Assembly (NCBI GenBank): GCA_037893245.1
Contig: JBAIAA010000701.1
Span: 310,001-374,000 of the forward strand
From: Crossaster papposus
Taxonomy: Eukaryota > Echinodermata > Asteroidea > Velatida > Solasteridae
Length of the DNA stretch: 64,000 nt
Reading direction: 5' to 3'
In this document: in pieces, positions 35,409 to 48,839 of the stretch
How positions within the stretch are numbered: the stretch's first letter is position 1
Layout of the letters: each line of letters opens with the position of its first letter
Program-made: the position numbers and the translations under genes
Notes under the pieces: model-generated
What the model was told of the DNA's origin: nothing
The model's database searches: none
What the model saw: the letters and a program-made list of their open reading frames with translations, nothing else

Positions 35409-38400
35409 CTTGCAGTTAAACCCTTTAGATGGAATAAAATTAAGGACTATTAAAATAACACCAGTGTAAGGACACCTCAAGAAGTTTTATGTTTACATGA
35501 TCAAATTTGGTTGCCATCACAGGGTTCCAGACTTGTAATCGAGTCATTCACATGCCACTTCACAAGTCAGTTCGGAAGTATAAAGAGGAACAATAACAAA
35601 GGCATGATTTTGTCAAAGTTCATTTCAATAGCTTGTGAGTTGACCAGAGACTAAATAACTTGTGATTGACTTGAGTGACCTGTGGTGACTTGTGACTGCC
35701 TCAATTACAACTGTGCAGGGTTTCCACTGAAATCTGAAAATCAAATCCCATGACTTTTCCAGAATTACAATATGACAATTTCCATGGCATTTATTGTAAT
35801 TTTGCAGAGAAATGTTGTTTGAAAATGATACTGATGAAAAGCTGATGTTGGGCTAATCATTTGTTCGCTTTTGAAAATGAGTTTTAATGAATAATGGCCT
35901 CCTCCTCCCCTTACAGCCATCCAATCCACCCACTTTAATATATATCAACTATACCATCAGCAAAGAAAAGACTGTCCCAAAACAGAAGAACCCCCTTCAG
36001 AATGTCAAAGTAATTCATTTGATATAAAGGGGTCACTATGCGGTCATAGCTAGCTCTGGAGGCAAGGGGCGCCAACCCTTTCAGTGTTCCAGCTCTAGTA
36101 AACCTAAAGCCAAAGATAGGTCTGCGAGTACAGTATAGAAAAATTGATGTATGTATTGGAAACTGGAAGACTGCCATAGCCACTACTAATACTATAGACT
36201 GGCAAGGATAATGGCCTATAAATTGATCATTATTCCGATATCCCATCAAAAACGGCCCATCCAAAATAACCCTTTCGCAATCTTGATTTCCATGGTTTTT
36301 CCAAGACTTAACCAAAAATTCCCAATTTGTCATAGCTTGTCCATGACAACTTTTCTTTCCACTACTTTTCATGACCCATGGAAACCCTACATCAGACACT
36401 TCAAGTCTAAAATATGTCCAACGGCATATATGTGCAGGTCCAATTGGACCCTCTATTCTAAAGTAAACGGTAGAAAAAATGGGCCTATAATTTTAATTAC
36501 ATGGGAAAACAAAATTATCCATTGGAACTTAAAGGGGTCGCAACGAGAAAGGATTTATTCCCTGCCCCTTCTCTCTCTCTCTAACAAAACAATTGTGTTA
36601 GGCCCGATAGCATAGTACTATAAAAGCAGTACGCCTACCTTTGTAATTTGTTCTGGGTTTGTTTATTAACTGTTGAAGACCTCAATTACAGTATTTCTTA
36701 AATCTGGCTACAAATCCCAAATGGCCTTGAATATAATGTCTTTCTTACTGAGCCAAACTAGTCCCACCAAGGCCCAAGTGAAATGTTATAAAGTCCGACA
36801 TTTTCCTGTTTATAGGCCTACTTAGGCTAAGCCTAAAGTTCTATACATTGAGTTTACCTACCCATTAAACAACAAATAACAAATTTGCTGGTAAATTTCT
36901 TTAGTTTTGGCATGATTTTTCGATTTTAGTGAAGTTGATGGGTAGGCCCTACCTAGCATCATAAGCATGAGTGGGGAAAATAAATGGTTTTGGTCTATCA
37001 CTGTCAAAATTTGTCAACTTAATTATGCCTGCCCTTGGGTGGTTATACACTCAATCAGTCAGCCGATTAGTGTCCCAAATTTCCGGACCCCAGCTTTTTT
37101 TTTTATTATTTCGGCCTGACTAGGCTAGGCCTACCCTAGCGTTAAACTTTGTTAACGTTAAATTTCACGGCGATGAAATTGTTAAGAATGAACCAGCATG
37201 CAGCAAGCACACGACAGATAACGTTTGTCAACAGGGGGCCCAATTTGGCAACACATTCGCGACATGATAATTATTGCACGACATGCATGAGGCCAGGAAA
37301 GTCGTGCGCCACGTTTAGTGTTTACAGGCGAGACCCAAAACCCAGCACGCACGTAAAATTAACAACACGTTACGTTACATCAAAAAGTTAATCGACATGA
37401 CCTTTACTAGCTTTGTAGAAAAATCTGGAAACTAAACTCACCGGAATGAAGAGCGATTTCGATCAACTGCCAATGAAAATCCAAAACTCAGAACAATCTG
37501 TAGCGCTATAAACGCGAAATATCGGTCTGGCTAAGTCAAGATCACACACACCGAATAAATTAATTATGCACAGAACTGTCAGAAGAAATGTAAACAGTTG
37601 CCTTGGTTGTTTGTTGACGAATAGAACATGGCGGATAAATACGTCATTCGAGTGACGCAACTAGTGTATACCATTTTTGTGTAGGGCTGTATGAACATAT
37701 CCGACAAGGAAAGGAAAAATTGAAAACGAAATGCAAGTCGTAAATAAACATAATAAAATAGAAGAACCAAAGCCAATTGTTTTAATTAATATCAAGGACA
37801 AAAAGTTGCAGAATTATTCTACCTACCGAGTGTAAAAATAGGAGTGTAGTAAAATTTTCAACGTACCTGCCCTCCTTCCTACTACAATGGTACGGCCAAC
37901 ATCTACCGTACCGCCGGCCGGCGCGGGTTGCACACTCGATCGTTCGATCGATCGAACGCGCTATACTATGTAAAACAAAAAGACAAGGAAATTACGCGCC
38001 CACTAGCGCCCTCTAGAAACGCGTCGCGTTCTACTCGTACAGCGCGAGTGTTTACCCACCCACATCCGTGCATGTTTGTAAACATCGCTCGCTTTCGGCT
38101 ATTTTTAAGCTGCACTGCGATTACTTTCCAAGCAAAATGGCATAACAAGCTGCCTCAATTTTTATGAAATTCAAACATTTCCGTTGGAATTTAACAAAAA
38201 TTGGTCCCCACAATTTTGATTCAGACTTGTGACAAATTAAAAAATCGTACGATTCATGGCACGTGTGAGAGAACATCGGATTAATAATAACGCGTGTGTG
38301 GGGAGTACATTGGAGCTATTCGTTAAAATGTAAACAAATCTGAACGGAGCATTAAGAAACTCACACAATTATTTAAAAAATGGCAAGATTTACAATGATG

Positions 38401-39485
38401 GCAAAATGGACCAAACGACCTGGGGTGAGAGAAAATGTTAGAAGACGGAACACTGAAATCAATAAAACAATCTCTGAACAGAGCATTAAGAAGACCACAC
38501 ATTCAACAAATAAATAACAAATGGACCAATAAAACGACCTGGGGAGAAAGAAAAGGGAAAAAGACGAGACACTGAAATTAATATTAACTGACATCCCTAT
38601 TTGAACAGAGCATTAAAGAATTAGACCACACATTCAACAAATAAATAACAAATGGCACGATTGACAATAATGGCAAAAAGGACCAATAAAACGACCTGGG
38701 AAGTGGATACAAAATTAAAAAAGACAGAACACTGAAATCAATTTAGAATTAGGCTATTTTTACAGAACATTAAAGAAGACCACACATTCAATAAATAAAT
38801 AAATGGCAGGATTGACTTTGGCAAAAAAAAGACACACATTTACCCTGGTGACCTCCTCCTATCCCTTGCAATAATGAAGTGTATTTCACTGCTAATATTA
38901 ATAGGAAAACCGATTATTCATACAGAAACAACACTGGTAAAATAAAACACGGAATGAACATGCGAGTACTTTTTATTTTACTGTATTTTATTTCAAACCC
39001 AGTTGTGACTTATTAAAAGGGAAATGCACTTGGTACATTTGCAAAAGGGCTAGAGAAAAAATGGTTTCCAATGTTATAGACCAGTCACATATCCACTATA
39101 TAAGCCAACAAATTGTTTCCCACTATGAAAAGCAAATGCAGATTTTGTTTGGACTTTTCTTCCGCAAAACTGCTCAGGATTAATATGTTTTAATACATCA
39201 TTTATTTATTGCAATTACCAACGTGAGTTGTGTAAACTCTAGTGACAATGTAAAGTGACGAGAGGTAACTGAAAGGAAATGAATGGCATAACAAGTAACG
39301 ACCGTTTTGATTTGAAAGGAATTTTGCTTCTCATCGTTCTTATACTTTCCTATATTAAAAATCACCAATTCGATTGCTTTTATAATCAATTTCCAATCTG
39401 ATTTACTATTTCAAGCACAGGATTTTCGGGATTTTTCTATTTGTCAGGATTAAGTATTACATGTACACAGAATAAATATGGTTTT

Positions 39486-39764
39486 GTTTCATGGTGGGAG
39501 GGGTTGTTTCATGTTGGGGGGGGGGGGGGGGTTCATATTGGGGGAGGGGGGGAGGGGTTGTTTCATGGTGGGGGGGGGGTTGTTTCATGGTGGGGGGGGG
39601 GGTTTCATGGTGGGAGGGGGGTTGTTTCATGGTGGGGGTTATGGGGGGGGGGGGTTATGGTAGGGGGTGGGGGGGGATTTCATGTTGGGGGGCGGTTCAT
39701 ATTGGGGGAGGGGGGGAGGGGTTGTTTCATGGTGGGGGGGGGGGGGGGTGTTTCATGGTGGGGG
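39486..39764 (+). repeat. G-rich VNTR, unit 4
   Basis: Same motif order as unit 1, with its own set of G-run lengths. Confidence 0.93.
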
Positions 39765-40203
39765 AGATTTTTGTTCTTCATACCGGTAAATGCATCAGAC
39801 AAGAAGACACCGCTAACTGCTGGAGGAGACCTGCTGCTGAAAAGGCAAGGAAAAGGTCTTGGAGCAACGGACTGGGCCTGCATGATGTTTTTATTTGGAC
39901 TGATAAATGTAATTGCGCTTGCTGATAATCAGTTTGGTGAAATTGAGATGTGGTCATTTAGCAACAGAAACTGATACAAATTGAACCATGTCGAGTAGTG
40001 TAACCACATTTGGAGCATTAAATCTGCTTATTTTGTTCACCAAACTCGCAAGCTGCATGAGCACAAACACTGGAAAAGGGAAGGTAAAAGATACTCTTGA
40101 GGTGCAGAGGCTGCTGGGATTTGTTTCTACAGTACTGCTCTAAAAAGGTAGTTCTAACTTCCAGTATCTTGTCTCTTACCTCACCCTGCATTCAAATTAT
40201 ATC

Positions 40204-42126
40204 CTACTTCCAGTGTTTGGACATCTTCTTACAAATATCCGCCATTGTTGGACGCCTTCTAAAATCAACATTCTGGCATTTTTTTCCAACTTGCCGCAAT
40301 CGTCGAATTCCTGCTGCCTTTCCGATGTTGATTAGCAGGTCTCCCAATGCATAAATTTCAGCAGGCTTGTTGAAGGGCGAGTCCCCCTCCATAACCTCTG
40401 GAGCCATCTGGGGACACTCCAGGTACATCTGGTTGATGAGATGCTCTGGAATACGGAGCCAGGGACCAGCCACCTCAAGACATGCATTGCCAAGATCAAT
40501 AATCTTGGCAAGCCATCTTGTCTTCTTGCCCTCATTTGCTTTATACACAAGTATGTTGTCTGGTTTAATGTCACAGTGCACATATTCGTTGTTGTGCATG
40601 TGCAGCAAGCCCTCGCACACACGCCGTACAACACGCAGCCAGTTCTTGCGGGAGAGTGCTCCCGGGGTGCCACTCCAGTCCAGAGCATCCTGTAGAGTTG
40701 TTACCGACAGGGTGTTCTTATCGCCCACAAACTCATACAGCATCGTCCGGAGGGGCCGCTGTTCCAACACACCGTACAGCTTGGGGAACGAGGGGTGCTC
40801 TCCAATGGCTGCCACAGCTATAATCTCCTGCCAAAGTGGTCCCTCCGAATCCTGTGCCTGCAGAACCTTGGCTGCAGCTACAGTGTCATCAGGCAAACGG
40901 ACTGCAGTCACCTGAGCAAACGCCCCCTCTCCCACCATTCCACGGCACTGTCCATAGCGGTCGACCACAGCAGGCTTGATATGTCTGCAACTATACATCC
41001 TGCACCCAAGATGAGGATGGTAGACAATCTCCACAGTGGCGGGTTTAGGAACAGCTCCTGGTGAGAGAGGCACTACTGGTGAGAAAGGTGCTTCCTGTGA
41101 TGGAGCGCCCGGAGCTGACGGAGGGGCAACCTGTGACAGAGGGGCTACCTGTGACGGCGAGACGACCTGTGACGGCGGGGCTGCGTGTGACGGCGGGGCT
41201 GCCTGTGACGGCGGGGCTGCCTGTGAGGGCGGGACTACCTGTGACGGCGGGACTACCTGTGACGGCGGGACTACCTGTGACGTCGGGACTACCTGTGACG
41301 GCGGGACTACCTGTGACGGCGGGGCGGCCTGTGACGGCGAGGCTGCCTGTGACGGCGAGGCTGCCTGTGACGGCGGGACTACCTGTGAGGGCGGGACTGC
41401 CTGTGAGGGCGGGGCGGCCTGTGACGGCGAGGCTGCCTGTGACGGCGGGACTGCATGTGAGGGCGGGACTACCTGTGAGGGCGGGACTACCTGTGACGGA
41501 GAGACTGCCTGTGACGGCGGAGCTGCCTGTGACAGCGGGGGTTGCAGTGGAGTAGGGGCGTCCGGTGATGGAGGGGCTGGTGGTGAGGGAGTTGCTAATG
41601 GCGACCCAGGGGCTGCTGTAAATGGAGGGGATGCTGGCGACCCAGGGGCTGCTGATGACCCAGGGGCTGCTGATGACCCAGGAGCTGCTGATGACCCATG
41701 GGCTGCTGATGACCCAGCGGCTGCCGATGAACTAGGGACTGCTGCCGATGGTGACCCGGTGGATTTTGCCGACACAGGGGCTGCACCTCTTTTCTTTCTA
41801 TGAATGACATATTCCAGAATGAAATGTTAAATAGTTTCAACTGTCAAATATTTTAGATTGATTCAGAATCAAGATATTTTGTCTTAATATTTTAAGTGTC
41901 CACTGCCTTTTGTTCTATAGAGGAAACTGTTGACTAACTTGTCAAACATACTTTGTGTCTTGCGGTACGTCTTACATTTTTTGTCAGGTTAAAGATTTTC
42001 TTTTCAAAATGAAGGGTTTTGAACCAATACATTCACAAATAAACAAGTAATTTATGTCAAAGGCATGCCCACTTACTTTTTATGGTAGAATATCGCACGT
42101 AGGGTTCTCCTCAGTCTTCCAGGCAT
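40204..42126 (-). CDS. PSQ-repeat protein kinase, copy 4
   Basis: Exons 42126-42077 and 41797-40204. Protein identical to copy 1. Confidence 0.9.
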
Positions 42127-45100
42127 CTTGCAGTTAAACCCTTTAGATGGAATAAAATTAAGGACTATTAAAATAACACCAGTGTAAGGACACCTCAAGA
42201 AGTTTTATGTTTACATGATCAAATTTGGTTGCCATCACAGGGTTCCAGACTTGTAATCGAGTCATTCACATGCCACTTCACAAGTCAGTTCGGAAGTATA
42301 AAGAGGAACAATAACAAAGGCATGATTTTGTCAAAGTTCATTTCAATAGCTTGTGAGTTGACCAGAGACTAAATAACTTGTGATTGACTTGAGTGACCTG
42401 TGGTGACTTGTGACTGCCTCAATTACAACTGTGCAGGGTTTCCACTGAAATCTGAAAATCAAATCCCATGACTTTTCCAGAATTACAATATGACAATTTC
42501 CATGGCATTTATTGTAATTTTGCAGAGAAATGTTGTTTGAAAATGATACTGATGAAAAGCTGATGTTGGGCTAATCATTTGTTCGCTTTTGAAAATGAGT
42601 TTTAATGAATAATGGCCTCCTCCTCCCCTTACAGCCATCCAATCCACCCACTTTAATATATATCAACTATACCATCAGCAAAGAAAAGACTGTCCCAAAA
42701 CAGAAGAACCCCCTTCAGAATGTCAAAGTAATTCATTTGATATAAAGGGGTCACTATGCGGTCATAGCTAGCTCTGGAGGCAAGGGGCGCCAACCCTTTC
42801 AGTGTTCCAGCTCTAGTAAACCTAAAGCCAAAGATAGGTCTGCGAGTACAGTATAGAAAAATTGATGTATGTATTGGAAACTGGAAGACTGCCATAGCCA
42901 CTACTAATACTATAGACTGGCAAGGATAATGGCCTATAAATTGATCATTATTCCGATATCCCATCAAAAACGGCCCATCCAAAATAACCCTTTCGCAATC
43001 TTGATTTCCATGGTTTTTCCAAGACTTAACCAAAAATTCCCAATTTGTCATAGCTTGTCCATGACAACTTTTCTTTCCACTACTTTTCATGACCCATGGA
43101 AACCCTACATCAGACACTTCAAGTCTAAAATATGTCCAACGGCATATATGTGCAGGTCCAATTGGACCCTCTATTCTAAAGTAAACGGTAGAAAAAATGG
43201 GCCTATAATTTTAATTACATGGGAAAACAAAATTATCCATTGGAACTTAAAGGGGTCGCAACGAGAAAGGATTTATTCCCTGCCCCTTCTCTCTCTCTCT
43301 AACAAAACAATTGTGTTAGGCCCGATAGCATAGTACTATAAAAGCAGTACGCCTACCTTTGTAATTTGTTCTGGGTTTGTTTATTAACTGTTGAAGACCT
43401 CAATTACAGTATTTCTTAAATCTGGCTACAAATCCCAAATGGCCTTGAATATAATGTCTTTCTTACTGAGCCAAACTAGTCCCACCAAGGCCCAAGTGAA
43501 ATGTTATAAAGTCCGACATTTTCCTGTTTATAGGCCTACTTAGGCTAAGCCTAAAGTTCTATACATTGAGTTTACCTACCCATTAAACAACAAATAACAA
43601 ATTTGCTGGTAAATTTCTTTAGTTTTGGCATGATTTTTCGATTTTAGTGAAGTTGATGGGTAGGCCCTACCTAGCATCATAAGCATGAGTGGGGAAAATA
43701 AATGGTTTTGGTCTATCACTGTCAAAATTTGTCAACTTAATTATGCCTGCCCTTGGGTGGTTATACACTCAATCAGTCAGCCGATTAGTGTCCCAAATTT
43801 CCGGACCCCAGCTTTTTTTATTATTATTTCGGCCTGACTAGGCTAGGCCTACCCTAGCGTTAAACTTTGTTAACGTTAAATTTCACGGCGATGAAATTGT
43901 TAAGAATGAACCAGCATGCAGCAAGCACACGACAGATAACGTTTGTCAACAGGGGGCCCAATTTGGCAACACATTCGCGACATGATAATTATTGCACGAC
44001 ATGCATGAGGCCAGGAAAGTCGTGCGCCACGTTTAGTGTTTACAGGCGAGACCCAAAACCCAGCACGCACGTAAAATTAACAACACGTTACGTTACATCA
44101 AAAAGTTAATCGACATGACCTTTACTAGCTTTGTAGAAAAATCTGGAAACTAAACTCACCGGAATGAAGAGCGATTTCGATCAACTGCCAATGAAAATCC
44201 AAAACTCAGAACAATCTGTAGCGCTATAAACGCGAAATATCGGTCTGGCTAAGTCAAGATCACACACACCGAATAAATTAATTATGCACAGAACTGTCAG
44301 AAGAAATGTAAACAGTTGCCTTGGTTGTTTGTTGACGAATAGAACATGGCGGATAAATACGTCATTCGAGTGACGCAACTAGTGTATACCATTTTTGTGT
44401 AGGGCTGTATGAACATATCCGACAAGGAAAGGAAAAATTGAAAACGAAATGCAATTCGTAAATAAACATAATAAAATAGAAGAACCAAAGCCAATTGTTT
44501 TAATTAATATCAAGGACAAAAAGTTGCAGAATTATTCTACCTACCGAGTGTAAAAATAGGAGTGTAGTAAAATGTTCAACGTACCTGCCCTCCTTCCTAC
44601 TACAATGGTACGGCCAACATCTACCGTACCGCCGGCCGGCGCGGGTTGCACACTCGATCGTTCGATCGATCGAACGCGCTATACTATGTAAAACAAAAAG
44701 ACAAGGAAATGACGCGCCCACTAGCGCCCTCTAGAAACGCGTCGCGTTCTACTCGTACAGCGCGAGTGTTTACCCACCCACATCCGTGCATGTTTGTAAA
44801 CATCGCTCGCTTTCGGCTATTTTTAAGCTGCACTGCGATTACTTTCCAAGCAAAATGGCATAACAAGCTGCCTCAATTTTTATGAAATTCAAACATTTCC
44901 GTTGGAATTTAACAAAAATTGGTCCCCACAATTTAGATTCAGACTTGTGACAAATTAAAAAATCGTACGATTCATGGCACGTGTGAGAGAACATCGGATT
45001 AATAATAACGCGTGTGTGGGGAGTACATTGGAGCTATTCGTTAAAATGTAAACAAATCTGAACGGAGCATTAAGAAACTCACACAATTATTTAAAAAATG

Positions 45101-46203
45101 GCAAGATTTACAATGATGGCAAAATGGACCAAACGACCTGGGGTGAGAGAAAATGTTAGAAGACGGAACACTGAAATCAATAAAACAATCTCTGAACAGA
45201 GCATTAAGAAGACCACACATTCAACAAATAAATAACAAATGGACCAATAAAACGACCTGGGGAGAAAGAAAAGGGAAAAAGACGAGACACTGAAATTAAT
45301 ATTAACTGACATCCCTATTTGAACAGAGCATTAAAGAATTAGACCACACATTCAACAAATAAATAACAAATGGCACGATTGACAATAATGGCAAAAAGGA
45401 CCAATAAAACGACCTGGGAAGTGGATACAAAATTAAAAAAGACAGAACACTGAAATCAATTTAGAATTAGGCTATTTTTACAGAACATTAAAGAAGACCA
45501 CACATTCAATAAATAAATAAATGGCAGGATTGACTTTGGCAAAAAAAAGACACACATTTACCCTGGTGACCTCCTCCTATCCCTTGCAATAATGAAGTGT
45601 ATTTCACTGCTAATATTAATAGGAAAACCGATTATTCATACAGAAACAACACTGGTAAAATAAAACACGGAATGAACATGCGAGTACTTTTTATTTTACT
45701 GTATTTTATTTCAAACCCAGTTGTGACTTATTAAAAGGGAAATGCACTTGGTACATTTGCAAAAGGGCTAGAGAAAAAATGGTTTCCAATGTTATAGACC
45801 AGTCACATATCCACTATATAAGCCAACAAATTGTTTCCCACTATGAAAAGCAAATGCAGATTTTGTTTGGACTTTTCTTCCGCAAAACTGCTCAGGATTA
45901 ATATGTTTTAATACATCATTTATTTATTGCAATTACCAACGTGAGTTGTGTAAACTCTAGTGACAATGTAAAGTGACGAGAGGTAACTGAAAGGAAATGA
46001 ATGGCATAACAAGTAACGACCGTTTTGATTTGAAAGGAATTTTGCTTCTCATCGTTCTTATACTTTCCTATATTAAAAATCACCAATTCGATTGCTTTTA
46101 TAATCAATTTCCAATCTGATTTACTATTTCAAGCACAGGATTTTCGGGATTTTTCTATTTGTCAGGATTAAGTATTACATGTACACAGAATAAAGATGGT
46201 TTT

Positions 46204-46478
46204 GTTTCATGGTGGGAGGGGTTGTTTCATGTTGGGGGGGGGGGTTCATATTGGGGGAGGGGGGGAGGGGTTGTTTCATGGTGGGGGGGGGGTTGTTTCA
46301 TGGTGGGGGGGGGGGGGTTTCATGGTGGGAGGGGGGTTGTTTCATGGTGGGGGTTATGGGGGGGGGGGTTATGGTAGGGGGTGGGGGGGGATTTCATGTT
46401 GGGGGGCGGTTCATATTGGGGGAGGGGGGGAGGGGTTGTTTCATGGTGGGGGGGGGGGGGGTGTTTCATGGTGGGGGA
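46204..46478 (+). repeat. G-rich VNTR, unit 5
   Basis: The first G run, before TTCATATTGG, is the shortest among the units. Confidence 0.93.
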
Positions 46479-46916
46479 GATTTTTGTTCTTCATACCGGT
46501 AAATGCATCAGACAAGAAGACACCGCTAACTGCTGGAGGAGACCTGCTGCTGAAAAGGCAAGGAAAAGGTCTTGGAGCAACGGACTGGGCCTGCATGATG
46601 TTTTTATTTGGACTGATAAATGTAATTGCGCTTGCTGATAATCAGTTTGGTGAAATTGAGATGTGGTCATTTAGCAACAGAAACTGATACAAATTGAACC
46701 ATGTCGAGTAGTGTAACCACATTTGGAGCATTAAATCTGCTTATTTTGTTCACCAAACTCGCAAGCTGCATGAGCACAAACACTGGAAAAGGGAAGGTAA
46801 AAGATACTCTTGAGGTGCAGAGGCTGCTGGGATTTGTTTCTACAGTACTGCTCTAAAAAGGTAGTTCTAACTTCCAGTATCTTGTCTCTTACCTCACCCT
46901 GCATTCAAATTATATC

Positions 46917-48839
46917 CTACTTCCAGTGTTTGGACATCTTCTTACAAATATCCGCCATTGTTGGACGCCTTCTAAAATCAACATTCTGGCATTTTTTTCC
47001 AACTTGCCGCAATCGTCGAATTCCTGCTGCCTTTCCGATGTTGATTAGCAGGTCTCCCAATGCATAAATTTCAGCAGGCTTGTTGAAGGGCGAGTCCCCC
47101 TCCATAACCTCTGGAGCCATCTGGGGACACTCCAGGTACATCTGGTTGATGAGATGCTCTGGAATACGGAGCCAGGGACCAGCCACCTCAAGACATGCAT
47201 TGCCAAGATCAATAATCTTGGCAAGCCATCTTGTCTTCTTGCCCTCATTTGCTTTATACACAAGTATGTTGTCTGGTTTAATGTCACAGTGCACATATTC
47301 GTTGTTGTGCATGTGCAGCAAGCCCTCGCACACACGCCGTACAACACGCAGCCAGTTCTTGCGGGAGAGTGCTCCCGGGGTGCCACTCCAGTCCAGAGCA
47401 TCCTGTAGAGTTGTTACCGACAGGGTGTTCTTATCGCCCACAAACTCATACAGCATCGTCCGGAGGGGCCGCTGTTCCAACACACCGTACAGCTTGGGGA
47501 ACGAGGGGTGCTCTCCAATGGCTGCCACAGCTATAATCTCCTGCCAAAGTGGTCCCTCCGAATCCTGTGCCTGCAGAACCTTGGCTGCAGCTACAGTGTC
47601 ATCAGGCAAACGGACTGCAGTCACCTGAGCAAACGCCCCCTCTCCCACCATTCCACGGCACTGTCCATAGCGGTCGACCACAGCAGGCTTGATATGTCTG
47701 CAACTATACATCCTGCACCCAAGATGAGGATGGTAGACAATCTCCACAGTGGCGGGTTTAGGAACAGCTCCTGGTGAGAGAGGCACTACTGGTGAGAAAG
47801 GTGCTTCCTGTGATGGAGCGCCCGGAGCTGACGGAGGGGCAACCTGTGACAGAGGGGCTACCTGTGACGGCGAGACGACCTGTGACGGCGGGGCTGCGTG
47901 TGACGGCGGGGCTGCCTGTGACGGCGGGGCTGCCTGTGAGGGCGGGACTACCTGTGACGGCGGGACTACCTGTGACGGCGGGACTACCTGTGACGTCGGG
48001 ACTACCTGTGACGGCGGGACTACCTGTGACGGCGGGGCGGCCTGTGACGGCGAGGCTGCCTGTGACGGCGAGGCTGCCTGTGACGGCGGGACTACCTGTG
48101 AGGGCGGGACTGCCTGTGAGGGCGGGGCGGCCTGTGACGGCGAGGCTGCCTGTGACGGCGGGACTGCATGTGAGGGCGGGACTACCTGTGAGGGCGGGAC
48201 TACCTGTGACGGAGAGACTGCCTGTGACGGCGGAGCTGCCTGTGACAGCGGGGGTTGCAGTGGAGTAGGGGCGTCCGGTGATGGAGGGGCTGGTGGTGAG
48301 GGAGTTGCTAATGGCGACCCAGGGGCTGCTGTAAATGGAGGGGATGCTGGCGACCCAGGGGCTGCTGATGACCCAGGGGCTGCTGATGACCCAGGAGCTG
48401 CTGATGACCCATGGGCTGCTGATGACCCAGCGGCTGCCGATGAACTAGGGACTGCTGCCGATGGTGACCCGGTGGATTTTGCCGACACAGGGGCTGCACC
48501 TCTTTTCTTTCTATGAATGACATATTCCAGAATGAAATGTTAAATAGTTTCAACTGTCAAATATTTTAGATTGATTCAGAATCAAGATATTTTGTCTTAA
48601 TATTTTAAGTGTCCACTGCCTTTTGTTCTATAGAGGAAACTGTTGACTAACTTGTCAAACATACTTTGTGTCTTGCGGTACGTCTTACATTTTTTGTCAG
48701 GTTAAAGATTTTCTTTTCAAAATGAAGGGTTTTGAACCAATACATTCACAAATAAACAAGTAATTTATGTCAAAGGCATGCCCACTTACTTTTTATGGTA
48801 GAATATCGCACGTAGGGTTCTCCTCAGTCTTCCAGGCAT
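46917..48839 (-). CDS. PSQ-repeat protein kinase, copy 5
   Basis: Exons 48839-48790 and 48510-46917. Protein identical to copy 1. Confidence 0.9.

Larger units (their letters stand above)
32276..38989. repeat. Kinase array unit 3
   Basis: 6714 bp. Private variants noticed are G near 35361 (end of the kinase short exon), G near 37737, T near 37993 and T near 38217. Confidence 0.95.
38990..45707. repeat. Kinase array unit 4
   Basis: 6718 bp. Variants noticed are T near 39477, a GCTTTTTTTATTATTATT form near 43811 that is shared with units 6 and 7 but not 5, and G near 44574. Confidence 0.95.
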